Below are positions 8,584 through 16,371 of a DNA stretch of 64,000 nt, in pieces. The notes beneath the pieces are model-generated. The model was given only the letters and a program-made list of their open reading frames with translations, was not told the origin of the DNA and searched no databases. Each line of letters opens with the position of its first letter. Position 1 is the first letter of the stretch. The position numbers and the translations under genes are program-made. Origin of the DNA: Eutrophocola sp965661105 (GTDB lineage: Bacteria; Pseudomonadota; Gammaproteobacteria; Pseudomonadales; Pseudohongiellaceae); NCBI GenBank assembly GCA_965661105.1, contig CBFICR010000003.1:1-64000 (forward strand). The letters run 5' to 3'.

Positions 8584-8943
8584 TTATCCGCCCGCCAGTT
8601 TTACCTGCCGACCCTCTTGCTTGAGTACCTCAACAATCTTGTTGCGTACATCACCCTGTATTTCAATGACTCCATTTTTTACCGTGCCACCGGTACCGCA
8701 GAGCTGCTTCAATCTTTTACCCAGCGCTTTCAGTTCATCCTCGCTACCCTGAAAGCCAGTGATCAAGGTTACCCCCTTGCCCTTTCTGCCCTTGGTCTCT
8801 CTGGAAACCCTGATGATGCCGTCGGCCTGCGCATTCACCTTTGCCTGTTTGCCCTGCTTACATTGACAGGCACTCTCTGCTCGTGCACAACCTGGACAAA
8901 GCCTGCCACTTTCAGTCGAATAAACCGGTCTTGAATTTTTCAC
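8584..8943 (-). CDS. yciH: SUI1/eIF1-like translation protein YciH
   Basis: Product of 119 residues from GTG 8943. The C-terminal ~70 residues form the SUI1 domain: VTLITGFQGSEDELKALGKRLK, then the CGTGGTVKNGVIEIQGD loop and strand. The N-terminus carries a Cys pair region (LCPGCARAESACQC) that looks like a zinc ribbon, as is usual for bacterial YciH. E. coli YciH influences initiation fidelity in vitro; its physiological role is not settled. It is the first gene of a short minus-strand group with DUF1244 and follows nif3 by about 40 bases. Confidence 0.88.
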   Translation of the reverse strand: MKNSRPVYSTESGRLCPGCARAESACQCKQGKQAKVNAQADGIIRVSRETKGRKGKGVTLITGFQGSEDELKALGKRLKQLCGTGGTVKNGVIEIQGDVRNKIVEVLKQEGRQVKLAGG

Positions 8944-8983
8944 GCTTCCCTACCCTGCCATTTCTAAAAGTAACTTGTGACCG

Positions 8984-9745
8984 TTAAACCGGATTATCAA
9001 TATCAATAAATTCATGATGAATATCCAGTTCATCCGCCAGGTAGCGACCGACCGCCTGAACCCCATATCGCTCTGTGGCGTGGTGGCCGGCAGCAAAAAA
9101 ATGCATGCCGGTTTCTCTGGCAAAATGGACAGTCTGCTCTGACACTTCTCCGGTTATATAGGCATCTACTCCCGCATCATGGGCCAACTCAATATAACTT
9201 TGCGCGGAACCGGTACACCAGGCAATTTTTTCAATTCTTTTCGCCTTGCCGGGAATATGGAATGGGTCCCTGTTGAGCGTACTATTAATTCTGGCCGCCA
9301 GTATTTCACCGCTGCACGGCTCCTCTACATACCCCCAAACGCCGACACGACTCTTGTGCAAGGGGTCGAGATCCGCCTCGGTTCGAAATCCGAGCGTTAG
9401 CCCAAGTTGTGCATTATTTCCAAGCTGCGGATGGGCATCCAGAGGCAAATGATAGGCTAATAATGAAATATCATGGTCCAGCAGGGTTTTTAGTCGGGTT
9501 TTCTTTATGCCGCAGATAACCGGATCTTCCCCTTTCCAGAAATAACCATGGTGTACAAGAATGGCATCTGCCCCCTTATTAATGGCTGCTTCAAGAAAAT
9601 CCTGACTGGCCGTCACACCGGTAATCAGGGTATTGATACTCGACTTTCCTTCTACCTGAAGTCCATTTGGGCAGTAATCCCTGAAATCACCGGGCTTTAA
9701 TAGTCTATTCAGGCTTGAGTGCAGTTCGGCCAGGCTAACTGACAT
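8984..9745 (-). CDS. Nif3/YbgI family dinuclear metal protein
   Basis: Product of 253 residues, the typical length, from ATG 9745 behind GGAG. Metal-binding motifs of the family are visible: VHHGYFWKGE, AYHLPLDAHP (His and Asp ligands), TGEVSEQ and, near the C-terminus, AGHHATERYG. The family forms hexameric toroids with two metal ions per subunit and is often labelled GTP cyclohydrolase 1 type 2 homolog, though that activity is not general. In Pseudomonas a nif3-like gene also lies beside the algW/hisD block, so the position is conserved. It is divergent from the degS-like gene across 324 bases. Confidence 0.88.
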   Translation of the reverse strand: MSVSLAELHSSLNRLLKPGDFRDYCPNGLQVEGKSSINTLITGVTASQDFLEAAINKGADAILVHHGYFWKGEDPVICGIKKTRLKTLLDHDISLLAYHLPLDAHPQLGNNAQLGLTLGFRTEADLDPLHKSRVGVWGYVEEPCSGEILAARINSTLNRDPFHIPGKAKRIEKIAWCTGSAQSYIELAHDAGVDAYITGEVSEQTVHFARETGMHFFAAGHHATERYGVQAVGRYLADELDIHHEFIDIDNPV

Positions 9746-9872
9746 ATTTCACTTCTCCGCTTTATCTTCCTGGGCAGGAATCATTATCATGACTGCAGGG
9801 TTGCGACACTTGCATGTGACACAGCAGGATTTGAGTTATACTGCAGACTTTCCAATCATAGCAAAGACCTCA

Positions 9873-9900
9873 TTGACTCTCTATCTGCCAAATGTATGCT
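9873..9900 (+). promoter_or_regulatory. Candidate sigma-70 promoter for the degS-like gene
   Basis: TTGACT (9873-9878) and TATGCT (9895-9900) are separated by 16 bases in the divergent nif3/degS intergenic region. The start would give a leader of about 160 bases. The call rests on motif match only. Confidence 0.35.
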
Positions 9901-9963
9901 AAAGAGAAAGAGCTGGCGAACATTGTTATTTTTGGAAATATTGGTGCTTTAACGGCACTTTAT

Positions 9964-10013
9964 AAATAACTAAATAACTAAATAACTAAAAAAATAAAAG
10001 CGCTTGAAGCGCT
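9964..10013. repeat. 8-bp tandem repeat and hairpin in the degS leader
   Basis: AAATAACT is repeated three times head to tail (9964-9987), followed by an A-rich stretch and a perfect 7-bp stem, AGCGCTT/AAGCGCT (9999-10013), with a 1-base centre. The A-rich DNA after it would not give a U tract on the plus strand. The 324-base gap 9746-10069 holds no gene. Confidence 0.55.
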
Positions 10014-10069
10014 GAAAAAACAAAATAATTGTTCAGGGAGCAACGCTGGCAATTTATGCGTATCAGGCA

Positions 10070-11299
10070 ATGAACAGGATAATCAATTTTATAATCTGGC
10101 CAGCTGTCTCCGGACTTGTGTTCGGCATAGTCCTGTTGCAGCTTCCCCGATTGGCTGAATTTATTCCGGGCCTTGAAGCTTACCTGCCCAAGGAAACTAT
10201 CCAGCAAATTACAACCAACTCATTTTCCTATGCTGACGCCATCGCCAAGGCAGCCCCAGCTGTGGTCAGCATCAACTCAACTGCAGAGGTTGGTAGAAAA
10301 ATTGGCGAGGAAATCATTAATCCATTTCTGAAACGGGAAACCTTTTTAAGCGACCAGAGTAGCAGCCTGGGCTCCGGTGTTATCATTTCTCCGGATGGGT
10401 ATATCATTACCAGCTTTCATATTTTTGAACTACAGGATCCTGAACTGGTCCGCAATTCCGACTCTCCCCTGCCTGAAATCATTGTTACTCTCTACGATGG
10501 CCGTAGCGTTGAGGCACACATCATTGCGGTTGAAGAACAAAGCGACCTGGCTTTACTCAAGATAGATGAATCCAACCTCGCCTATATCACCGAGGCAGAG
10601 GAATACACCTTTGATGCCGGCGATATCGTTCTGGCCATTGGTAATCCACGCAATATTGGCCAGTCAGTAACTTTTGGCATTATCAGCGCTTTGCTCAAAA
10701 CCGATGACAGTTATGTCATTCAGACCGATGCTGCCATTAATCCCGGTAACTCCGGTGGCGCCCTGGTGGATGTGAATGGCAAATTGGTGGGCATCAACTC
10801 CACCATAGTCAGCGAATCTGGAGGCTCAGAAGGCATTAGCTTTTCCGTGCCGGCTCGAAAAGCGTTTGATTTAATGAATACCTATATTGATCGGGGCCCC
10901 GGGGCGTATCTGGGCGTGAAGGCACAATTCGTCAGCCAAATCTTCAGCAGAATGATGCTGGACATGGATGCACAGGGACTTTGGGTAGAACGACTTTCCG
11001 CCAAGGGTCCCGCAGACACTGCAGGCCTTAAAATTAATGACATCATTCTTTCCCTGGGCGACATTGAAATAAGCAGTGAACAAGCTGCTTTTAATGCCAT
11101 TCAGACCGTCAATAGCATGAACCCGGGGGAGACCGTCGTTGCCAGGGTGCAACGGGGAGATGAAATAATCACCTTACCCATTATATTGGGTGTTGGCGAG
11201 GCGGTGATGTGGTTGACAGAAAACGCGCCAGTCTGGCGCAACAACCTTTATCAGGAACTGGACCCCGAACCATTCAACAACAGAAACCTGCTGCGCTAG
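10070..11299 (+). CDS. Membrane-anchored periplasmic serine protease, DegS/AlgW type
   Basis: Product of 409 residues. One N-terminal membrane anchor (IINFIIWPAVSGLVFGIVLL) is followed by a trypsin-like domain with His117 (ITSFHIF), Asp159 (QSDLALLKI) and Ser228 (NPGNSGGALVD), then one PDZ domain (~270-370, with LGVKAQ and GPADTAGLKINDIIL). A single PDZ plus an anchor fits DegS/AlgW, which cuts the anti-sigma factor RseA/MucA in response to misfolded outer-membrane proteins. The usual TNxHV around the catalytic His reads TSFHIF here. The insert ELVRNSDSPLPE in the protease domain lengthens it compared with E. coli DegS (355 residues). It overlaps the 3' end of hisD by 4 bases, tail to tail. 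AlgW sits beside the his genes in Pseudomonas too. Confidence 0.88.
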   Translation: MNRIINFIIWPAVSGLVFGIVLLQLPRLAEFIPGLEAYLPKETIQQITTNSFSYADAIAKAAPAVVSINSTAEVGRKIGEEIINPFLKRETFLSDQSSSLGSGVIISPDGYIITSFHIFELQDPELVRNSDSPLPEIIVTLYDGRSVEAHIIAVEEQSDLALLKIDESNLAYITEAEEYTFDAGDIVLAIGNPRNIGQSVTFGIISALLKTDDSYVIQTDAAINPGNSGGALVDVNGKLVGINSTIVSESGGSEGISFSVPARKAFDLMNTYIDRGPGAYLGVKAQFVSQIFSRMMLDMDAQGLWVERLSAKGPADTAGLKINDIILSLGDIEISSEQAAFNAIQTVNSMNPGETVVARVQRGDEIITLPIILGVGEAVMWLTENAPVWRNNLYQELDPEPFNNRNLLR

Positions 11300-12600
11300 T
11301 CTTCTGTTCTTATCTCTGCTGCCCGAGCATGGGCAATGAGCCCTTCTGCGTTGGCCAGTATTGAAGCAGTCTGTGCGAGTTCCCTGGCGGCAAGCTCTGA
11401 ACAGCTGATGATCGAGGAGCGCTTCTGGAAGTCATAGACCCCCAATGCCGATGAAAAACGTGCAGTTCCCGATGTCGGCAATACGTGACTTGGACCGGCA
11501 CAATAATCCCCCAAAGATTCCGACGTATACCTGCCAAGAAAAATTGCGCCCGCATGACGGATATCGTCCATCAGTGCCCGCGGATCGGCGACAGACAACT
11601 CAACGTGTTCCGGCGCAATCAAATTGCATACCTGTGCCGCCTGTTTAAGGTCTTCCACTTCAATCATAAGCCCCCGGGATTCCAGAGAAGCCACAATGAT
11701 GTCTGCGCGCGGCATGGTCGGCAACAACTTGTCGATACTCTTGTGCACCTCTTCAATGAACCCGGCATCGGTGCTGACTAATATGGACTGGGCATTTTCA
11801 TCATGTTCTGCCTGTGAAAAAAGATCCATGGCTATCCAGTCCGGATTGGTAAGGCCATCGCAGATCACCAGAATTTCTGAAGGTCCGGCCACCATATCAA
11901 TACCCACCTGACCAAAGACTTCTTTCTTTGCGGTAGCCACATAAATATTGCCAGGACCAACAATTTTGTCGACCCCCGGTATGGTGCCAGTTCCATAGGC
12001 AAGGGCGCCTACTGCCTGGGCGCCACCAACGGTAAATACCCTGTCTACTTCTGCCAATGCCAATGCGGCCAGTACCAGCGGATTTTTAACTCCACCGGGC
12101 GTAGGAAGCGTAGCAATGATCTCACCAACACCGGCAACCCGGGCTGGAATCGCATCCATCAATACAGTGGAAGGGTAAGTGGCTTTTCCGCCGGGGACAT
12201 ACATTCCCACCCGATCCAGGGGGGACACTTTTTGCCCGTAAACGGAACCATCGGGGTCTGTATATTCCCAGGAACCCTGTTTTTGCTTTTCATGATAACG
12301 ACGGATACGTTCTGCTGCTTTCTCAAGCGCGGTTGACTGCTCCTGTGGCAGGTTTTTCAGATTCTCCTGTAATTCATCCCTTGAGATTTCAAGTGCCTGA
12401 ATTGAGTCTACCTGCAAGCCATCGAGCTTATTGGTCCATTCAACAACCGCAGCATCTCCCCGGCTCCTGACATCAGCCAGAATTTTATGCACCGACGCCT
12501 GCACAGCCTGATCAGAAATACTGTCCCAGGCCAGTGCCTTGTCCAGATTGGCGCGAAATGCAGCATCCCGGAAATTCAGCCTTTGTATGGAAACGCTCAT
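11296..12600 (-). CDS. hisD: Histidinol dehydrogenase
   Basis: Product of 434 residues, the normal length, from ATG 12600. It catalyses the last two steps of histidine synthesis, L-histidinol to L-histidine with 2 NAD+, using a zinc ion. Typical family segments are present: YVPGGKATYPSTVLM, GGAQAVGALAYGT, KIVGPGNIYVATAKK, DMVAGPSEILVI, the FSQAEHDENAQ ligand region, PEHVELSV, and AGPSHVLPTSGTARF. It lies 45 bases downstream of hisG in the same direction, with a heptamer repeat in the gap. hisC, which follows hisD in Pseudomonas, is not here: the next gene is the converging degS-like protease. Confidence 0.97.
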   Translation of the reverse strand: MSVSIQRLNFRDAAFRANLDKALAWDSISDQAVQASVHKILADVRSRGDAAVVEWTNKLDGLQVDSIQALEISRDELQENLKNLPQEQSTALEKAAERIRRYHEKQKQGSWEYTDPDGSVYGQKVSPLDRVGMYVPGGKATYPSTVLMDAIPARVAGVGEIIATLPTPGGVKNPLVLAALALAEVDRVFTVGGAQAVGALAYGTGTIPGVDKIVGPGNIYVATAKKEVFGQVGIDMVAGPSEILVICDGLTNPDWIAMDLFSQAEHDENAQSILVSTDAGFIEEVHKSIDKLLPTMPRADIIVASLESRGLMIEVEDLKQAAQVCNLIAPEHVELSVADPRALMDDIRHAGAIFLGRYTSESLGDYCAGPSHVLPTSGTARFSSALGVYDFQKRSSIISCSELAARELAQTASILANAEGLIAHARAAEIRTED

Positions 12601-12616
12601 GGTTCTACTCTTTCAA

Positions 12617-12640
12617 CTTGTGACTTGTGACTTGTGACTT
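12617..12640. repeat. CTTGTGA heptamer tandem repeat in the hisG-hisD gap
   Basis: CTTGTGA occurs three times in tandem plus a partial fourth unit. It lies in the 45-base spacer between hisG and hisD, just ahead of the hisD ribosome site on the minus strand. It belongs to the same CTTGNNN heptamer family as the clusters at 38702-38938. Confidence 0.85.
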
Positions 12641-12645
12641 TTTTA

Positions 12646-13287
12646 TTAGTTATCCGCTACCGCTTCTGCAAGACGTTCGAGAAGTGACTGGACGCGATCA
12701 TGCTTTATTTTCATGGAAGCTTTATTAACGATTACCCGGGTACTGACATCCGCAATATGCTCACGGGGTTCCAGCCCATTGGCTAACAGTGTTTTTCCAG
12801 TATCAACAATATCGACGATGCAATCTGCGAGCCCCATGATGGGGGCCAGCTCCAGGGCCCCATTGAGCTTGATAATGTCAACCTGGCGTCCCTGTTCCGA
12901 AAAATAGTTCTTGGCTATATTGACGAACTTACTGGCCACCCGTAAGCGCTTGGGCGTAGAGACCTGATTGATGGGCGCTGCAGTCATCAGACGACAGGTC
13001 GCCAGTTTTAAATCAAGGGGTTCATAATATCCTTCCGAGCCATTTTCCATCAGGATATCCTTGCCGGTTATACCGATATCGGCGCTGCCCAGCTCAACAT
13101 AGGTAGGCACATCCGAGCCACGAATTACCATGATCTGAACATCTTCCAGATTGCTGTCGAAGATGAGCTTACGGCTACTATTCATATCCTCGGCAGGAAT
13201 AATGCCTGCGCTTTCCAGCAGTGGTAAAACTTCTTCGAGAATACGCCCCTTGGTAAGGGCTATTACCAGTTTCTTGTCACTCATCAT
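12646..13287 (-). CDS. hisG: ATP phosphoribosyltransferase, short form
   Basis: Product of 213 residues from ATG 13287 (a second ATG follows directly). First step of histidine synthesis: ATP plus PRPP to phosphoribosyl-ATP. Seen: VIALTKGRILEEVLPLL at the N-terminus, VIRGSDVPTYVELGSADIGITGKD, and the PRPP-loop-like IVDIVDTGKTLLANGL. The ~210-residue length marks the short HisG that lacks the C-terminal regulatory domain and normally needs HisZ as partner; no hisZ is in the window. It is cotranscribed with hisD and follows murA by 33 bases on the same strand. Confidence 0.96.
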   Translation of the reverse strand: MMSDKKLVIALTKGRILEEVLPLLESAGIIPAEDMNSSRKLIFDSNLEDVQIMVIRGSDVPTYVELGSADIGITGKDILMENGSEGYYEPLDLKLATCRLMTAAPINQVSTPKRLRVASKFVNIAKNYFSEQGRQVDIIKLNGALELAPIMGLADCIVDIVDTGKTLLANGLEPREHIADVSTRVIVNKASMKIKHDRVQSLLERLAEAVADN

Positions 13288-13320
13288 TTGCTCTTGAATT
13301 TTGCTCTTGAAATATTTCTA

Positions 13321-14583
13321 TCAGGAAGGCAGACGCTTGATCTTGGCGCCAAGCAGCTGAAGCTTTTCTTCAATACATTCATAACCACGGTCAATATGAT
13401 AAATACGATCCACTGTAGTCTGACTATCTGCTACCAGCCCGGCAATGATCAGGCTCGCCGAGGCACGCAAATCTGTTGCCATCACGGGTGCGCCCTTCAG
13501 GATTTCCCTGCCATTAACCAATACCGTATTGCCCTCGACTTTCATGTCGGCGCCCATACGGATCATTTCGTGAACATGCATAAAACGATTTTCAAAAACC
13601 GTTTCAGTGATAGTTCCTGAGCCCTGGGCCACAGCATTGAGCGCCGTAAACTGAGCCTGCATATCTGTGGGAAAGGCGGGATAAGGTGCAGTAGTCAGTG
13701 ACACTGCTTTCGGACGCTTGCCTTCCATATCCAGGGATATCCAGTCTTCTCCAATTTCAAGCTTCGCACCAGCCTCTTCCAGCTTGCTCAGTACTGCCTC
13801 CAGAATTGATGGCCTGGTGTCCTTAACCTTGATTTTGCCGCGGGTAGCCGCGACAGCAATTAAATATGTCCCGGTTTCAATCCTGTCCGGCATCACCGAG
13901 TATTCGCAGCCATGCAGTCTTTTTACACCGTTGATAGTAATGGTATCGGTGCCTTCACCTTTAATTTCTGCCCCCATGGCTCGCAGGCATCTGGCCAGAT
14001 CCACCACTTCAGGCTCCCGGGCTGCATTTTCGATAATGGTGACGCCGTCAGCCAGACAGGCTGCCATCATCACATTCTCTGTTCCTGTCACCGTCACCAG
14101 ATCCATGAAAATATGCGTGCCCTTCAGACGCCCATTAATTTTGGCCTCGATATAGCCATTTTCCACGACAATATCCGCACCCATTTTTTTGAGTGCCGTC
14201 AGATGAAGGTTCACAGGCCGGCTACCAATTGCACAACCACCGGGCAGAGCAACCTGTGCCTGCCCATAATGGGCCAGCATCGGCCCCAGCACCAGAATCG
14301 ACGCGCGCATGGTTTTTACCAGTTCATAGGGCGCATTAAAGTGCTTGATGGGCTCACTGCAAATTTCCACCCCCAGTTTCTCACCGACAGTGGATTCAAC
14401 CCCCATGCAGCCGAGGAGTTCAAGCATGGTGGTGATGTCATACAAATGCGGCAAATTACTGACTTTTACCGTATCTGTGGTCAGCAGGGTAGAGGCCATG
14501 ATTGGCAATGCCGAGTTTTTGGCTCCGGCTATTCGAATCTCTCCCTTGAGTGGTATACCACCATGAATTTCCAGTTTATCCAA
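13321..14583 (-). CDS. murA: UDP-N-acetylglucosamine 1-carboxyvinyltransferase
   Basis: Product of 420 residues, as in E. coli, from TTG 14583 behind AGAGAG. First committed step of peptidoglycan synthesis: enolpyruvyl transfer from PEP to UDP-GlcNAc in the cytoplasm. Seen: the N-terminal GEIRIAGAKNSALP with Lys22, the active-site Cys117 in PGGCAIGSRPVNLHL (the fosfomycin target position), and the PFPTD-like YPAFPTDMQAQ loop. It heads a minus-strand run murA-hisG-hisD, the order known from Pseudomonas. The upstream ibaG gene is set apart by a terminator, so murA probably has its own promoter in 14584-14842. Confidence 0.97.
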   Translation of the reverse strand: MDKLEIHGGIPLKGEIRIAGAKNSALPIMASTLLTTDTVKVSNLPHLYDITTMLELLGCMGVESTVGEKLGVEICSEPIKHFNAPYELVKTMRASILVLGPMLAHYGQAQVALPGGCAIGSRPVNLHLTALKKMGADIVVENGYIEAKINGRLKGTHIFMDLVTVTGTENVMMAACLADGVTIIENAAREPEVVDLARCLRAMGAEIKGEGTDTITINGVKRLHGCEYSVMPDRIETGTYLIAVAATRGKIKVKDTRPSILEAVLSKLEEAGAKLEIGEDWISLDMEGKRPKAVSLTTAPYPAFPTDMQAQFTALNAVAQGSGTITETVFENRFMHVHEMIRMGADMKVEGNTVLVNGREILKGAPVMATDLRASASLIIAGLVADSQTTVDRIYHIDRGYECIEEKLQLLGAKIKRLPS

Positions 14584-14842
14584 AATAGTCTCTCTTTAAT
14601 TTACTGGCGCTATTTTCTTGCAGCCATTAAGCGGCCCGTTCAAGTGGCCCCCATGATTTAACCCATTTACAGGCAGTTGTGCCCGGGTTACAAATAGTTA
14701 TGCCTTGGCATCGGACCTGACACAGACAATTTTCAGTATTTTAGTGCTTTTTAGTGCGTTTTTGGCAGTGCGCCATTCTAACAAGATTCACCATGGGTCG
14801 CTGTATTAATTTGACCATAGCCTGCCCCTGAAGATCAGCCAT

Positions 14843-14878
14843 AAAAAAAGGCCCCTGGTTTCATCAGGAGCCTTTTTT
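14843..14878 (-). terminator. Rho-independent terminator after ibaG
   Basis: An A tract, GGC, CCTG, a GTTTCAT loop, CAGG, GCC and a T tract form a symmetric hairpin that could work on either strand. It lies just past the ibaG stop on the minus strand. The remaining ~260 bases to murA (14584-14842) hold no gene and presumably the murA promoter. Confidence 0.85.
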
Positions 14879-14893
14879 AGTGCCGGGAAAAAA

Positions 14894-15142
14894 TCAATTC
14901 CCGCTATCCGCTTGCTCTCCTGTAGTCAGTAGCTGCATGTTGATGGCATGAATAGCGCCACTGCTTATATGGGGATTCAGCACGCGATAGACCGCCTGCT
15001 GTCTTTTCACCGCATTGAGTCCTTCAAAGACATCAGAGATTATCCGCACCTGATAACTGCCGCTGTCACCAGAGGCACCAATGATGGCGTCGCTGAACTC
15101 CTGTGCTAGCAGATTTTCTATCTCACTACTGGTCATGCTCAT
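14894..15142 (-). CDS. ibaG: BolA family protein IbaG/YrbA
   Basis: Product of 82 residues from ATG 15142 with AGGA eight bases upstream. The BolA fold is visible: a VRIISDVFEGLNAVKRQQAVYRVL core and the C-terminal GAIHAINMQLLT motif, whose His is a ligand when BolA proteins share an iron-sulfur cluster with a monothiol glutaredoxin. IbaG is linked to acid tolerance and Fe-S trafficking. The place between murA and mlaC is conserved across gammaproteobacteria, where mlaB normally intervenes; mlaB is absent here. It is 50 bases downstream of mlaC and is probably cotranscribed with it. Confidence 0.92.
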   Translation of the reverse strand: MSMTSSEIENLLAQEFSDAIIGASGDSGSYQVRIISDVFEGLNAVKRQQAVYRVLNPHISSGAIHAINMQLLTTGEQADSGN

Positions 15143-15192
15143 TTATTTATTCCTGATTAAAGCGTTCTACTGCTGATAAGACTAATTAGAGG

Positions 15193-15966
15193 CTATTCTT
15201 CAACCTGCCACAAATCGATAACGGTATCGATATCAAAACCATTGCGGTTCATCAGGTTATCAAAGCGTGAGTAATACTGACGCCTCAGGTTTACCCCTTC
15301 CACATAGAGATTTCTGAGCTTCCAGATATCATCATCATTCATAAACATAGTGTACTGTATTTCAATTCTGTCGCCATCATCACCCAGAATCGACATACGT
15401 ACATTGCTTGAACGCTCCGAATTCCTCGACTCCTGACTGTTTTTGACAAACTCATATTCAACACCACCAAATTCAGCCAGTGCACTGCCATAAAACTCTA
15501 CCAGTGAGCTTCGAAACACAACAGCAAAACGATCCAGTTGTTCTGCACTGGCGCCATTGGGACCCTGACCATATTTTGCCATGACACCTCTGGCGACTTC
15601 GCGGAAATCAACGAATTCTGCAAGTGCATTTTCAACGCCGCTGAAGTAAGCTTCACGATCAGCTTCATAGAGTGGTTTGATTTCCTCCATGGTCATCAGC
15701 AAGCCACTGATATAGTGGTCAACAGCTTCTTCGGCAGTCATTTCCTGGGCCGCAGTAGATGCAGCTGATACCAACAGCAAAGACAACGAAATCATCAACG
15801 ATCTTGCCAAAGATTTATTGCCAGCAATTTTTTTACCAGTATTCTTAACACCAATACCCTTTACAACGGTAGCTTTGAAAATCCTACCTTTGAAAATAAT
15901 GCCTTTAAGAGTATTGCTTTTAAGAACAGCACCTACTACCGATACCAGCCGGCGCAAGTAATTCAT
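15193..15966 (-). CDS. mlaC: MlaC/Ttg2D-like periplasmic lipid-transfer protein with unusual N-terminal extension
   Basis: Product of 257 residues from ATG 15966, chosen because GAGGAA lies eight bases upstream. The body from ~75 matches the MlaC (toluene-tolerance Ttg2) family: DFREVARGVMAKYGQGP, FRSSLVEFYGSALAEF, and the C-terminal LYVEGVNLRRQYYSRFDNL. MlaC shuttles phospholipids between the outer-membrane MlaA complex and the inner-membrane MlaFEDB transporter. Here the signal peptide (SLMISLSLLLVSAASTAAQ) starts only near residue 55. Before it lies a stretch with Lys at 16, 21, 26, 31, 36, 41, 46 and 51, an exact five-residue period. mlaF, mlaE, mlaD and mlaB are missing from their usual places. 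A TTG or ATG just before the signal peptide is a possible alternative start. Confidence 0.85.
   Translation of the reverse strand: MNYLRRLVSVVGAVLKSNTLKGIIFKGRIFKATVVKGIGVKNTGKKIAGNKSLARSLMISLSLLLVSAASTAAQEMTAEEAVDHYISGLLMTMEEIKPLYEADREAYFSGVENALAEFVDFREVARGVMAKYGQGPNGASAEQLDRFAVVFRSSLVEFYGSALAEFGGVEYEFVKNSQESRNSERSSNVRMSILGDDGDRIEIQYTMFMNDDDIWKLRNLYVEGVNLRRQYYSRFDNLMNRNGFDIDTVIDLWQVEE
15811..15930 (-). repeat. Degenerate 15-bp tandem repeat coding a lysine-every-fifth-residue stretch
   Basis: Eight consecutive 15-base units in frame at the start of mlaC, each of form x-x-(Leu/Phe/Val)-Lys-(Gly/Ser/Ala), for example NTLKG, IIFKG, RIFKA, TVVKG, IGVKN. Units diverge in DNA but hold the Lys position without a miss. 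Confidence 0.75.
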
Positions 15967-16371
15967 GATTTCATTCCTCTATTTTTAAAATTATTCAATT
16001 TTAAAAAATATTGATTGCTAATTTGTTATGGCGTCTTTGAAATGACCTGAAAACCTTGAATAAGCATACTACGCTATTATTCAGAACTAATACTCAGAAC
16101 TAACGGATTAAAGATACAGGTCCTCAAAACTTATTGAGCAAAATGATTATTTAAGTAGTTGTAGTATGAAGAACGCAATTAAGCAAATAAGTTTCAGCCA
16201 GTTCGTTCGAAATACCTAATTTTAACGTAAACTCCCGCTGAAAAAAATCATGTTAAAGCGATGTGCCCTGAAGGATTTACCTACTTGATTAATCAACAAA
16301 GTCTTGCCATATTGCGGGTAGATTTATTAACGGGTAATTGGGTCTAAATATCAGTTATCCAGGAATTGAAC
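15967..16371. other. 405-base divergent intergenic region, no gene seen
   Basis: AT-rich spacer between mlaC (minus) and the antiporter gene (plus). This is where mlaD, mlaE and mlaF stand in related genomes. I see no remnant of them that I can recognise and no convincing -35/-10 pair, though promoters for both flanking genes must lie here. Confidence 0.6.

Noticed and set aside
13912..14661. 249-residue open frame on the plus strand
   Set aside because: Antisense to murA, whose motifs cover the whole region; its translation is rich in His and Cys as expected of a shadow frame.
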